This document shows, in pieces, positions 18,802-27,025 of a DNA stretch of 64,000 nt. Origin of the DNA: CAZAAW01 sp964483325 (lineage in GTDB: Bacteria > Pseudomonadota > Alphaproteobacteria > Rhizobiales > Kaistiaceae). Both the position numbers and the translations under genes were made by a program. Position 1 is the stretch's first letter, and every line of letters begins with the position of its first letter. The stretch lies in assembly GCA_964483325.1 (NCBI GenBank), contig CAZAAW010000011.1, positions 1 to 64,000 of the forward strand, read 5' to 3'. The notes beneath the pieces were generated by a model. The model was given only the letters and a program-made list of their open reading frames with translations, did no database searches and was not told the origin of the DNA.

Positions 18802-19940
18802 TGAGCGCCGGCACCGGCATCGACGCCAGCCTGCCGGCGCCGGCCGCCGGCCGGTCGCTGTGGAGCGATGCCTGGCGGCGGCTGCGCGTCAACCGCGCTG
18901 CCATGGCCGGCGCCATCTTCCTGGTGGCGATGGCGCTCGCCTGCTTCGCCGGGCCGCTGCTGCTGCCGCACGACTACAACACCGCCTTCCGCGACTACAC
19001 CAGGGTGCCGGCGTCGCTGGCGCCCTATCCGCAGGCCGAGCAGGTGGAGCCGGCGGCGCGCCAGGCGCTGCGCCGGGCCCGCGTTGCGGTGGACTCCCTC
19101 ACGCTGGCGGACGGCACGGTCAGCATCGCCGTCAGCAGCACGCGGGCGATCGATCCGCGCATCGGCGTCTATCTCGACCGCACCGGCCTCTTCGCCAATG
19201 GCCGCGTCGCCGCGCTGGCGCCGGACGGGCTGTCGGCCACCGTGGCCGCCGACATCCGGCAGGAGCATTTCTTCTTCGGCACCGACGCCAATGGCCGCGA
19301 CCTTCTCGCCCGCACGCTTGTCGCCGGGCGCGTGTCGCTGACGATCGGCCTCCTGGCGACCTTCGTCGCCCTCGTCGTCGGCGTCGCCTATGGCGCGATC
19401 TCCGGCTATCTCGGCGGCCGCGCCGATCTCCTGATGATGCGCATCGTTGATGTGCTCTATTCGCTGCCCTTCATCTTCTTCGTCATCCTGCTTGTCGTGT
19501 TCTTCGGCCAGGGCATCGTGCTGATGTTCCTTGCCGTCGGGGCCATCGAGTGGCTCGACATGGCGCGCATCGTCCGCGGCCAGGCGCTGTCGCTGAAGCG
19601 CCACGAATATGTCCAGGCGGCCGAGGCGATGGGGGTCGGCGGCGCCGGTATCCTGCGCCGCCACATCATTCCCAACCTGCTCGGCCCGGTGATCGTCTAT
19701 GTGACGCTGCTGGTGCCGAAGGTGATCCTGTTGGAGAGCTTCCTGTCCTTCCTCGGACTCGGCGTGCAGGAGCCGCTGACCAGCTGGGGCGTCCTCATCG
19801 CCGACGGCGCCCGCACCATGCAGGGCGCCTGGTGGATGCTCACCTTCCCGGCGCTCTTCCTGACCGGCACGCTGTTCGCGCTGAACTTCCTCGGCGACGG
19901 GTTGCGCGATGCGCTCGACCCGAAGGAACGGCGGGCATGA
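18801..19940 (+). CDS. Peptide ABC transporter permease (OppC type) with long periplasmic loop
   Basis: A 379-residue inner-membrane permease. The DppC/OppC family N-terminus is recognisable (SDAWRRLRVNRAAMAGAIF) and the EAA loop is QAAEAMGVGGAGILRRHII. Between helix 1 and helix 2 there is a periplasmic loop of over 100 residues (about 55-165), longer than in minimal DppC but seen in some OppC proteins. Its start overlaps the oppB stop, and its stop overlaps the ATPase start (ATGA), so the operon is tightly coupled. Confidence 0.92.
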   Translation: MSAGTGIDASLPAPAAGRSLWSDAWRRLRVNRAAMAGAIFLVAMALACFAGPLLLPHDYNTAFRDYTRVPASLAPYPQAEQVEPAARQALRRARVAVDSLTLADGTVSIAVSSTRAIDPRIGVYLDRTGLFANGRVAALAPDGLSATVAADIRQEHFFFGTDANGRDLLARTLVAGRVSLTIGLLATFVALVVGVAYGAISGYLGGRADLLMMRIVDVLYSLPFIFFVILLVVFFGQGIVLMFLAVGAIEWLDMARIVRGQALSLKRHEYVQAAEAMGVGGAGILRRHIIPNLLGPVIVYVTLLVPKVILLESFLSFLGLGVQEPLTSWGVLIADGARTMQGAWWMLTFPALFLTGTLFALNFLGDGLRDALDPKERRA

Positions 19941-21583
19941 TGGCGGCGGGCATGCCAGCGGCCGACACCGTCCTCGCCCTCGACGATCTCGCCGTGCGCT
20001 TCGATACGCCGGACGGCCCGGTGGCGGCGGTGCGCGGCATCTCCCTTGCCGTGCGCCGCGGCGAGACGGTGGCGATCGTCGGCGAATCCGGCTCCGGCAA
20101 GACGCAGGCGATGATGGCCGTCATGGGCCTCCTGCCCGACAATGGCCATGCCTCCGGCTCGGCGCGCTACCGCGGCACCGAGCTTCTCGGCCTGCCGCCG
20201 CGCGCCCTCAACCGCATCCGCGGCGCCCGCATGGCGATGATCTTCCAGGAGCCGATGACGTCGCTCGATCCGCTCTATAGCGTCGGCTGGCAGATCGCCG
20301 AGACGCTGCGCCGCCATTCCCGGCTTGGCCGCGCCGCGGCGCGGGAGCGGGCACTGGCGCTGCTGCGGCGGGTCGGCATCCCTCAGCCGGAGCGGCGCAT
20401 CCGCGCCTATCCGCACGAGCTGTCGGGCGGCCAGCGCCAGCGCGTGATGATCGCCATGGCGCTCGCCAACCGGCCGGAGGTGCTGATCGCCGACGAGCCG
20501 ACCACCGCCCTCGATGTGACGGTGCAGGCGCAGATCCTCGACCTCCTGGCGGAGCTGCGCGCCGAGCTCGGCATGGCGATCGTCTTCATCACCCACGATC
20601 TCGGCCTGGTGCGCCGCTTCGCCGACACCGTGCATGTGATGCGCGACGGGGCGGTAGTGGAAAGCGGCCCGGCCGCCGGGCTCTTCGCCGCGCCGCGCCA
20701 TGCCTATACGCAGGCGCTTGTCGCCGCCACGCCGTCCGGCGGCAAGGCGCCGGTGGCGCCCGACGCGCCGCTGGTGCTGGCGGCGCGGCGGGTGACGGTG
20801 GAGTTCGTGCTGCGGCGCGTCCGCGGCGGCGGCCGGCTCGCCATCCGCGCCTGCGACAATGTCGATCTCGACCTCCGCCAGGGCCAGACGATCGGCATCG
20901 TCGGCGAGTCGGGCTCCGGCAAGTCGACGCTCGGCCGGGCGCTGCTGCGCCTCCTGCCGAGCAGCGGCGCCATCCGCTTCCTCGGGCGGCCGCTGCCGGA
21001 CGAGCGCGAGGCGCTGCGGCCGCTGCGCCGCCAGATGCAGCTGGTCTTCCAGGACCCCTACGGCTCGCTGTCGCCGCGCCTCACCGTCGGCGAGATCGTC
21101 GGCGAGGGTCTGCGCGTCCACGAGCCCGACCTGTCGGCGGCCGAACGCGACCGGCGCGTCGGCTCGGCGCTGGAGGACGTGCAGATCGATCCCGCCTGGC
21201 GGCGGCGCTATCCGCACGAATTTTCCGGCGGCCAGCGACAGCGCATCGCCATCGCCCGCGCCGTCGTGCTGCGGCCGCGCCTCCTGGTGCTGGACGAGCC
21301 GACCTCGGCGCTCGACCGCACGGTGCAGAAGCAGATCATCGAGCTCTTGCGGCGGCTGCAGGGCGAGCACGACCTCAGCTACATCTTCATCAGCCACGAC
21401 CTCGCCGTGGTGCGGGCGCTCGCCGACACGATCCTCGTCATGAAGGACGGCCGCGTCGTCGAACGCGGCCTGACCGAGGCGGTCTTCGCCGATCCGCAGG
21501 ACGCCTATACCCGCGCCCTGATGGCGGCGGCCTTTGCCGCGACGCCTTTCGGCGCCGCCGTGCCGGCCGCCGTTGCCGGCTGA
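19937..21583 (+). CDS. Peptide ABC transporter, two ATPase domains in one chain (OppD-OppF fusion)
   Basis: A 548-residue protein with two complete ABC ATPase domains. The first (about 10-265) has Walker A GESGSGKT, signature LSGGQRQRV and Walker [13 protein letters not shown]. The second (about 280-535) has [17 protein letters not shown] and [12 protein letters not shown]. This is the common fused form of OppD and OppF (also YejF and GsiA-like) that drives the importer encoded upstream. Last gene of the operon; a strong hairpin follows at 21601-21627. Confidence 0.94.
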   Translation: MMAAGMPAADTVLALDDLAVRFDTPDGPVAAVRGISLAVRRGETVAIVGESGSGKTQAMMAVMGLLPDNGHASGSARYRGTELLGLPPRALNRIRGARMAMIFQEPMTSLDPLYSVGWQIAETLRRHSRLGRAAARERALALLRRVGIPQPERRIRAYPHELSGGQRQRVMIAMALANRPEVLIADEPTTALDVTVQAQILDLLAELRAELGMAIVFITHDLGLVRRFADTVHVMRDGAVVESGPAAGLFAAPRHAYTQALVAATPSGGKAPVAPDAPLVLAARRVTVEFVLRRVRGGGRLAIRACDNVDLDLRQGQTIGIVGESGSGKSTLGRALLRLLPSSGAIRFLGRPLPDEREALRPLRRQMQLVFQDPYGSLSPRLTVGEIVGEGLRVHEPDLSAAERDRRVGSALEDVQIDPAWRRRYPHEFSGGQRQRIAIARAVVLRPRLLVLDEPTSALDRTVQKQIIELLRRLQGEHDLSYIFISHDLAVVRALADTILVMKDGRVVERGLTEAVFADPQDAYTRALMAAAFAATPFGAAVPAAVAG

Positions 21584-21594
21584 CGCCCAGCCAT

Positions 21595-21627
21595 AAAAGA
21601 AGGGCGCGCCGACCGGCGGCGCGCCCT
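21595..21627. terminator. Terminator between convergent ATPase and cytochrome genes
   Basis: A perfect ten-pair stem (AGGGCGCGCC and its complement) with a seven-base loop. On the minus strand it is followed by TCTTTT, so it best serves the cytochrome c gene. It may also stop transcripts of the peptide transporter operon. Confidence 0.75.
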
Positions 21628-21664
21628 GTGGAGGCAGTGCGGAGAGGCTGGATTACTTGCTGGA

Positions 21665-22051
21665 TTACTTGGTCGTGCCGTCGGCGTTGAAGGTGCCGAG
21701 ATAGGCCAGCAGATCGTTGAGCTGCTTCTCGTTCTTGAGGCCCGGGAAGGCCATCTTGGTGCCCGGCACCTTGGCCTTCGGGTCGGTCAGGAACTCATGC
21801 AGCGAGGCCTCGTCCCAGGTGATGCCCGAGCCCTTCATGGCGTCGGAATAGGCGAAGCCCTCGACCGAACCGGCGGCGCGGCCGATGATGCCGTTCAGCT
21901 CCGGACCGACGGCGTTCGCCGCGCCCTCGCCGACCTTGTGGCACGACAGGCAGCGGGCGAAGACGCGCTTGCCGGCGTCGGCGTCCTGGGCGTGGGCGAA
22001 GCCCATGCCGGCGACGCCGGCAATGAACAGGCCAAGGATGATTTGCTTCAT
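21665..22051 (-). CDS. Class I cytochrome c (cytochrome c2-like)
   Basis: A 128-residue periplasmic monohaem cytochrome. A signal peptide (MKQIILGLFIAGVAGMGFAH) is followed by AGKRVFARCLSCHKVGEGA with the CLSCH haem site, GPELNGIIGRAAGS, and a MAFPGLKNEKQLNDLLAYL segment that supplies the distal methionine, all typical of cytochrome c2/c550. It probably shuttles electrons between periplasmic dehydrogenases or the bc1 complex and an oxidase. A 12-base direct duplication (CTGGATTACTTG) spans its stop codon. GGAAG lies before the ATG. Confidence 0.93.
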   Translation of the reverse strand: MKQIILGLFIAGVAGMGFAHAQDADAGKRVFARCLSCHKVGEGAANAVGPELNGIIGRAAGSVEGFAYSDAMKGSGITWDEASLHEFLTDPKAKVPGTKMAFPGLKNEKQLNDLLAYLGTFNADGTTK

Positions 22052-22581
22052 GATCACTTCCCGAAACCCGGGATCCTCCTGTTTCAGCCAAACGTAAGTC
22101 GACCGAACCGACCGGTCGCCAACCAATGCGCCTGCGGCCCGAAAAGCTCCCCGGCCGCAGCGGCGCAAACACCCCCGCACGGCCCGCAGAGCGGCGCCGC
22201 CGGCGGCGATGACACTTTCAATAATATCTCTAAAGTGGCTTTCTGGAACCGTCCCAGATCGCCGATGCGACCGAACGCCGCTGCGCCCCGCTCACGATCC
22301 CGCGAGCCGGTGCCGGCCGCGCATCACGCAAGGATGCACGGCGCGGCGACAGTTCCCCGCATTGACCGCGGCGCGCGCCGGTGGTCAGGCGCGATTGCGA
22401 GTTGACGGGGCGCAAACAGTCGCGGCAATGTTGCCATTGTGTCAAAGCTCGCGCCCAGTCGCGCGTTCTTGCCGCGCGCACGCTGCCCGACTAAATAGGC
22501 AGCACAATAATATCCATCGGGCTGTCAAGGGCCCGTAAAGGGCGGAGACAATCAACGATGAAAACCTTGGTGGGCAAATAA
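22052..22581. other. Divergent intergenic region with a mini-ORF at its right end
   Basis: About 530 bp between the minus-strand cytochrome and the plus-strand membrane operon, with no convincing full gene. Plus-strand signals near the right end are an imperfect hairpin GCTGCC...GGCAGC around 22479-22503 and a seven-codon reading frame MKTLVGK (22558-22581) preceded by GGCGGAGA. Its stop TAA directly abuts the ATG of the next gene (TAAATG). Promoters for both flanking units must lie here, but I cannot place them. Confidence 0.45.
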
Positions 22582-23367
22582 ATGGCCTTCGTTTCAGCAC
22601 TGTTCGGCAGCAATTCCGAGTCGCGCGACTTTGCTCCGCTGCTCAAGTGGATCCTCATCAACTGCCTCGCCGTATTCGGCCTGCTTGTCCTGTGGTATTT
22701 CGGACTGATCCAGGCGATGCTGGAGACCGACCGGACGCGCATTTCGCTGGTCATTCTCGGCGTTTTCTTCCTGACGATCCTACATTGTCTGTACCAGACG
22801 ATCATCGTGTCGCGGGAACTGGTGGTGGCGCGGCGCGTGCGCGATGCCGTCATCTCCAGCGGCGGCCGCGGCCTGCAGGTGGTCAATGACCTCGTCGTGA
22901 CGCCGGACGGGCGCGAGCTCGAGCCGGGCATCATGACCCAGCACATCGCCAACCTGTTCGCCAAGGCCCGCGCCCTCGGCGGCAAGACCCTGGACCAGAC
23001 GCTGCTGCTGCGCTCACTCGCCGACCAGCTGCGGTCGCGCGAAAAGCTCGGCCTGTTCGTCGCCGAAGCGCTGCTGCGCCTCGCCCTTCTGGGCACCGCC
23101 GTCGGCTTCATCCTGATGCTGATCCCGATCTCGGGCCTCAGCTCGTTCGATGTCGAGACGCTGCGCGGCACGCTGACCGGCATGACGGCCGGCATGGCCA
23201 TCGCGCTGAACGTCACGGTGACGGGCCTGGCGACCGCCCTGCTCCTCAAGTTCGAGTACTACCTGCTCGACGAGGCCGTCGCCGACCTGTTCCACATGAT
23301 CACGGAAGTGACCGAGGTCCACGTGGTTCCGGCTCTGGAGCGCGCTGGCGATGCTGGACGAAGCTAA
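22582..23367 (+). CDS. MotA/TolQ/ExbB-like proton-channel family membrane protein
   Basis: A 261-residue inner-membrane protein. Two N-terminal helices (about 20-43 and 52-76) are followed by a cytoplasmic stretch (about 77-150) and two long helices. The first, LLRLALLGTAVGFILML, contains the Gly-Thr typical of TolQ/ExbB/MotA; the second is MAIALNVTVTGLATALLLKF with pore-facing threonines. The next gene, overlapping by 17 bp, encodes a TolR/ExbD-like partner, which supports a proton-driven stator-type complex. It is not close enough to TolQ, ExbB, MotA or PomA to name. It has no strong ribosome binding site of its own and may be read by coupling from a mini-ORF whose stop abuts its start. Confidence 0.75.
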   Translation: MAFVSALFGSNSESRDFAPLLKWILINCLAVFGLLVLWYFGLIQAMLETDRTRISLVILGVFFLTILHCLYQTIIVSRELVVARRVRDAVISSGGRGLQVVNDLVVTPDGRELEPGIMTQHIANLFAKARALGGKTLDQTLLLRSLADQLRSREKLGLFVAEALLRLALLGTAVGFILMLIPISGLSSFDVETLRGTLTGMTAGMAIALNVTVTGLATALLLKFEYYLLDEAVADLFHMITEVTEVHVVPALERAGDAGRS

Positions 23368-23983
23368 CGGGCTCTTCGACGGCAGCGACGACGGCACTTT
23401 CGTTCCCTTCACCGACATTCTCTTCAATGTCGTGATGGGCTTCTCCTTCATGATCTTCATCGCCTTCGCGCTGATCAAACCCGAGGCGCGGACGGCGGTG
23501 GAGCTCAAGGCGGACATGGTGGTCACCATGTCCTGGCCGGACAACAGCCCGGACGACATCGACACCTATGTCGAGGACCCGGCCGGCAATGTCGTCTGGT
23601 ACCACTCGAAGGAGGCCGGCTTCCTGCATCTCGACCGCGACGACCGCGGCATGTTTCGCGATACGATGGTGGTCAACGGGCAGCGCGTCGAGAACCCGCT
23701 GAACCAGGAATCGGTGACGGTGCGCGGGCTGATCCCCGGCGAATACGTGGTCAATGTCTACCACTACATCGCCAACAGCACCGAGCCGGTGCCGGTCAGC
23801 GTGCGCGTCGAGAAGCTGAACCCGAAGCTGCAGGTCGTCTATTACGGCACGGTGTATCTCGATCACCGCGGCCAGGAGCTGACCGTCGTGCGCTTCACCG
23901 TCGATGCCGACGGCAACGTCTCCAACGTCAACGACCGGCCGAAGAAGCTGTCGCGCTCGACGCGCAAAGCACCGACGCGGTAG
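23351..23983 (+). CDS. TolR/ExbD-like membrane-anchored protein with periplasmic domain
   Basis: A 210-residue protein with a single helix near the N-terminus. The segment TFVPFTDILFNVVMGFSFMI has Asp22 in the place of the membrane aspartate of ExbD/TolR/MotB. The remaining 165 or so residues would be periplasmic. They include DDIDTYVEDPAGNVVWYHSK and FLHLDRDDRGMF, resembling DUF2135-type (YfaP-like) beta domains rather than the usual small ExbD/TolR domain. The basic C-terminus is KKLSRSTRKAPTR. It overlaps the channel-like gene by 17 bp and ends 14 bp before the third gene. Probably the coupling subunit of the complex; its target is unknown. Confidence 0.7.
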   Translation: MLDEANGLFDGSDDGTFVPFTDILFNVVMGFSFMIFIAFALIKPEARTAVELKADMVVTMSWPDNSPDDIDTYVEDPAGNVVWYHSKEAGFLHLDRDDRGMFRDTMVVNGQRVENPLNQESVTVRGLIPGEYVVNVYHYIANSTEPVPVSVRVEKLNPKLQVVYYGTVYLDHRGQELTVVRFTVDADGNVSNVNDRPKKLSRSTRKAPTR

Positions 23984-23997
23984 AAACAGGAAGCACC

Positions 23998-25167
23998 ATG
24001 CCGACGTCAGCCATCGTCGCGACGGTCGCCGTCTATATTTTCACTGTCCTGCTCGTCGCCAGCCTGATCTTCACCTCGCGCTGGCGCTGGTGGATCAAGG
24101 CCGGGGCGGCGGTGATCGCCCTCGGCCTGTTCGTCGGTACCTATTTCGGCATCCAGGCGATGCTGGGCTGGGCGACGACCAGCGAGCCGCCGCAGCGCTA
24201 CGCCCTGCTGTGGAGCAAGGTCGTCGAGCCGGACAAGTTCACCGGCGCGCCGGGCCGCGTCTATCTCTGGACGCAGGCCGTCGACAAGGACAATGTCCGC
24301 GAGACCACGCCCCGCGCCTACCAGGTCGGGTTCTCGCAGGCGCTGGTGCACCAGCTCGACAGCCTGCAGTCGCAGCGCAACAAGGGCGAGGACGTCACCG
24401 TCGACGCCACGCAGCTCGCCGAGCTGATGGCCGCCGATCCGACCGGCGGTGGCATCATCATCGGCAATGACGGCGCCGCCGCCACGCCGGCACCGCCGGC
24501 GCCCGGCTCGCCGGCGGCGGAAATGCCGGCCGCCAGCGGGCCGGCGACATCGCCCTACCGGCTCAGCAGCGCCACGCTCAGCGTACCGGTGCTGATCGTC
24601 ACCGTCTCCGCCTATGTGCTGATCTCGATCCTCCTGGTCAGCCTCAACCTCACCAGCCGCTGGCGGTGGTGGATCAAGGGTGCCGGCATCGTCGTCGCCA
24701 CGGCCACCTTCATCGGTGCCTATTTCGCCCTCGATTCCATGCTCGGCTGGCCGAGCGAGCAGCCGATGCCGGCGCGCTACGCCATCCTGTGGACGGAGGT
24801 GAACAAGCCCGATCCGGAAAAGGGCACCGCCGGGGCGGTCTACATGTGGGTCGAGGAACTGGACGACGAGAACTTCCCCAGCGGCACGCCGCGCTCCTAC
24901 GCGCTCGCCTATACCGAGCCGCTGGAGGAGGACGCCGAGAACGCCCAGGAGCAGATCCAGGCCGGCGAGGAGATCATGGGGCAGTCGCCCGACATGACCG
25001 AGGAGGAGCGCCTGGCCCAGGAGAACAAGGACAAGCAGATGGGTCCGCCGAACCAGAACGCCGAGCTGAAGGCAGCCGCCGACACCGTGCCGTTCATGGA
25101 CCAGGGCCGGCTCAACGTGCAGGCCCTGCAGCCGGCGATCCAGCCGGACAAGGACGGCGCCCTCTAG
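23998..25167 (+). CDS. Membrane protein with two copies of one helix-plus-domain module
   Basis: A 389-residue protein of unknown family built as an internal duplication. Module 1 (about 1-125) and module 2 (about 190-320) each have a helix, the sequence TSRWRWWIK, a second helix and MLGW. An extracytoplasmic part follows: RYALLWSKVVEPDKF and VYLWTQAVDKDN, against RYAILWTEVNKPDPE and VYMWVEELDDEN. An alanine/proline-rich linker joins them. The C-terminus is acidic and helical (about 320-389). It is the last gene of the TolQ/TolR-like operon, followed by a terminator. I infer a structural subunit of the same membrane complex. Confidence 0.65.
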   Translation: MPTSAIVATVAVYIFTVLLVASLIFTSRWRWWIKAGAAVIALGLFVGTYFGIQAMLGWATTSEPPQRYALLWSKVVEPDKFTGAPGRVYLWTQAVDKDNVRETTPRAYQVGFSQALVHQLDSLQSQRNKGEDVTVDATQLAELMAADPTGGGIIIGNDGAAATPAPPAPGSPAAEMPAASGPATSPYRLSSATLSVPVLIVTVSAYVLISILLVSLNLTSRWRWWIKGAGIVVATATFIGAYFALDSMLGWPSEQPMPARYAILWTEVNKPDPEKGTAGAVYMWVEELDDENFPSGTPRSYALAYTEPLEEDAENAQEQIQAGEEIMGQSPDMTEEERLAQENKDKQMGPPNQNAELKAAADTVPFMDQGRLNVQALQPAIQPDKDGAL

Positions 25168-25192
25168 CCGCCCAGCCGCACGCTTCCGGATG

Positions 25193-25222
25193 AAGGCCTC
25201 GCCCCCCTGGGCGGGGCCTTTT
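25193..25222 (+). terminator. Rho-independent terminator of the TolQR-like operon
   Basis: A twelve-pair stem with one G-T pair (AAGGCCTCGCCC against GGGCGGGGCCTT) closes a CCCT loop and runs into TTTT, 25 bp after the third gene of the operon. Confidence 0.9.
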
Positions 25223-25320
25223 CCTGTCCGGACGCCTCTCCGCCGCTGTCGCCGGCCGAGCTGTCCTGTGCCGGCACATCCCCTCGCACGACTGGACGAG
25301 CGTCGATCACGCCTCAGCTG

Positions 25321-25348
25321 CGTCATGCCCGGGCTTGATCCGGCCATG
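25321..25348. repeat. Degenerate Rhizobiales-type intergenic palindrome
   Basis: CGTCATGCCCGGGCTTGATC followed by CGGCCATG resembles the two palindromic repeats at 53750-53789 and 53892-53931, with mismatches in the stem. It lies in a roughly 310-bp gap (25168-25477) that otherwise holds only a terminator and the strong ribosome binding site of the next gene. Confidence 0.6.
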
Positions 25349-25477
25349 AAGCCGGTGAAGTGAGAACGAGGGGGCGAACAGCCTGGCGGCGCTGCCGGCG
25401 CGTAGCCAATGCGCCTCTGCCTTCTCTTTGCCCAATTGCGGGCCATCGTCGGCGCACCGGATTCGCAAGGAGGAATC

Positions 25478-25879
25478 ATGCGCGCTGCCACCCTGCCGGC
25501 CATCGGCCTGGCGCTGCTCGCCCTGGCAGGCTGCCAGACCGACGATGCGGCGACGCCTGCCGCCGCCACCGCCTCGTCGTCGACGCCATCAATGGCGGCC
25601 CAGCCCATGGCCGGCGAGTCCATGGCGGCCGAGCCGGAGGGCCGTCCCGCAGGGAACGCGCCGGTGACGACCATCGGCAGCTCCGACGTGGCGCAGAAAT
25701 GCACGGCCGAGCTGGCGCGCATGTCGGGCGCCGCGCCCGCCGATATCCGCGCCACGGGCATCAGGCTCGGCCAGGGCGGCACGACGATGGTGGAGCTGGA
25801 GCTCGGCGAGGATCCCTATCTCTGCCGCACCGACACGGCCGGCAATGTCCGCCGCGTCGACAAGCAGGCGCGCGGCTGA
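25478..25879 (+). CDS. Small lipoprotein of unknown function
   Basis: A 133-residue protein with a lipoprotein signal (MRAATLPAIGLALLALAGCQ), lipobox LAGC with the lipidated cysteine at residue 19. A low-complexity alanine/serine/methionine/proline linker (about 22-60) leads to a compact domain of about 65 residues with two cysteines (AQKCTAEL and PYLCRTD). It contains a PADIRATGIRLGQGGTTMVE stretch. AAGGAGGAA just before the ATG is a strong ribosome binding site. I do not recognise a named family. It is probably monocistronic and anchored to the inner or outer membrane. Confidence 0.8.
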   Translation: MRAATLPAIGLALLALAGCQTDDAATPAAATASSSTPSMAAQPMAGESMAAEPEGRPAGNAPVTTIGSSDVAQKCTAELARMSGAAPADIRATGIRLGQGGTTMVELELGEDPYLCRTDTAGNVRRVDKQARG

Positions 25880-25912
25880 GACAGGCTGCGCGGCTGAGAC
25901 GGGCTGCGCGGC
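25870..25912. repeat. 18-bp tandem repeat across the lipoprotein stop codon
   Basis: GCGCGGCTGAGACAGGCT at 25870 is followed directly by GCGCGGCTGAGACGGGCT and a partial third copy. The first copy contains the stop codon, so the duplication keeps the protein end unchanged. A simple slippage product. Confidence 0.7.
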
Positions 25913-25948
25913 CCTGGGCCGCGCGTCAGGCCGGGATATCTGCGGCGC

Positions 25949-26722
25949 TCAGGCCGCCTCGACCGAGGGCGTGCTCTGCTGATCGGCGCCGGTCATCTTG
26001 AGGAAGGCATCCGACAGGGTCTCCGTCCCCTCGCGGCGGATGAAGTCTTCCTTGTCGCCGTCGAACAGGACGCGGCCGCGATGCAGCACGATCACGCGGT
26101 CGGCGGCCGCGACCTCGTCGACCAGATGGGTGGTCCACAGGACGCCCATGCCGCGTTCGGTCCTGAGGCGCAGGATGTCCTCCAGGATGTCGCGCCGGCT
26201 CGCCGGGTCGAGGCCGACCGTCGCCTCGTCCATCAGCAGCACCTTGGGCTCGTGCAGCAGGGCGCGCGCCAGCTCGACGCGGCGGCGGTTGCCGCCGCTG
26301 AGCGTGCGGGTGCGGTCGCGCGCCCGCTCCACCAGGCCGAAGCGCTCCAGCGCAGCGGCGATGCGGCGCTTGGCGGTCGGCCGGTCGAGGCCGTGCAGGT
26401 CGGCATGGAAGAGCAGGTTGGCGCGGACGCTGAGCTCCAGGTCGAGGGTCGGCTGCTGGAAAACGACGCCGATATAGCGCAGCGCCTCAATGGCGCTGGC
26501 CCGCAGGTCATAGCCGAGCACGTTGATCTCGCCGGCATCGGGGGAGAACAGGCCGGTCAGGAGCTGCAGCAGCGTCGACTTGCCGGCGCCGTTGGGACCG
26601 AGCAGGGCGACGAATTCGCCCTCGCGCACGGTGATGTCGACCCCGGCCAGGGCCTTCACCTTGCCGTAGGATTTCTCCAGCCTGGTGACGGTGAGGACGG
26701 GGGCGCTCGAGGCCTGGCTCAT
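25949..26722 (-). CDS. ABC transporter ATPase of the PQQ-alcohol dehydrogenase system
   Basis: A cytoplasmic ABC ATPase of about 257 residues with Walker A GPNGAGKST, signature LSGGNRRRVELARALL and Walker B VLLMDEATVGLDP. The ABC-2/drug-exporter (CcmA/NodI-like) type and its neighbours fit the ATP-binding subunit of the module described with PQQ-dependent alcohol dehydrogenases. The start at 26722 has GGAG 8 bases upstream; the ATG at 26728 is too close to it. It is divergent from the cupredoxin-like, propeller, binding-protein and permease genes whose products it probably serves. A related module in Methylobacterium (lut) is tied to lanthanide handling; transfer of that role here is inference. 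Confidence 0.88.
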   Translation of the reverse strand: MSQASSAPVLTVTRLEKSYGKVKALAGVDITVREGEFVALLGPNGAGKSTLLQLLTGLFSPDAGEINVLGYDLRASAIEALRYIGVVFQQPTLDLELSVRANLLFHADLHGLDRPTAKRRIAAALERFGLVERARDRTRTLSGGNRRRVELARALLHEPKVLLMDEATVGLDPASRRDILEDILRLRTERGMGVLWTTHLVDEVAAADRVIVLHRGRVLFDGDKEDFIRREGTETLSDAFLKMTGADQQSTPSVEAA

Positions 26723-27025
26723 CAGCATTTCTCCAGTCTGCGGCCGCCCGGTCAGCCATGCCGGCCTGCGACGCGTGCGGCGCCATTTGTGCCCGCCGGC
26801 GCGGCGCCGTCAACTTGCCGGGGCCTACACGGCGCAGGAAACCGTCAGCGTCTCAAATTAAGTTGACGCCCTCCAGAGTGGGTTCCAAATTATGAATTCT
26901 GCTAACATCTTTTCTCGGGGCAGGCGTGTTTGTGTTTATTCAGAGCCCCACGTTTGGAAAGCCCCGTCGTTCCGTTGCCGTTGACGCGCCGCTGTGATGG
27001 AATGACCGTAGGGAGGGAAACAACC
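26723..27025. promoter_or_regulatory. Divergent promoter region of the PQQ-ADH ABC module
   Basis: About 300 bp between the ATPase gene and the cupredoxin-like gene. The right half is AT-richer than the surroundings (26850-26945). TTGACG at 26863-26868 could be a -35 element for the plus-strand genes, but the matching -10 (around AAATTATG) is weak. GGAGGG precedes the ATG at 27026. No clear operator seen. Confidence 0.4.

Noticed and set aside
22230..22481. Minus-strand frame of 83 codons in the gap before the channel-like gene
   Set aside because: Arg-rich, no ribosome binding site, no family; treated as noncoding.
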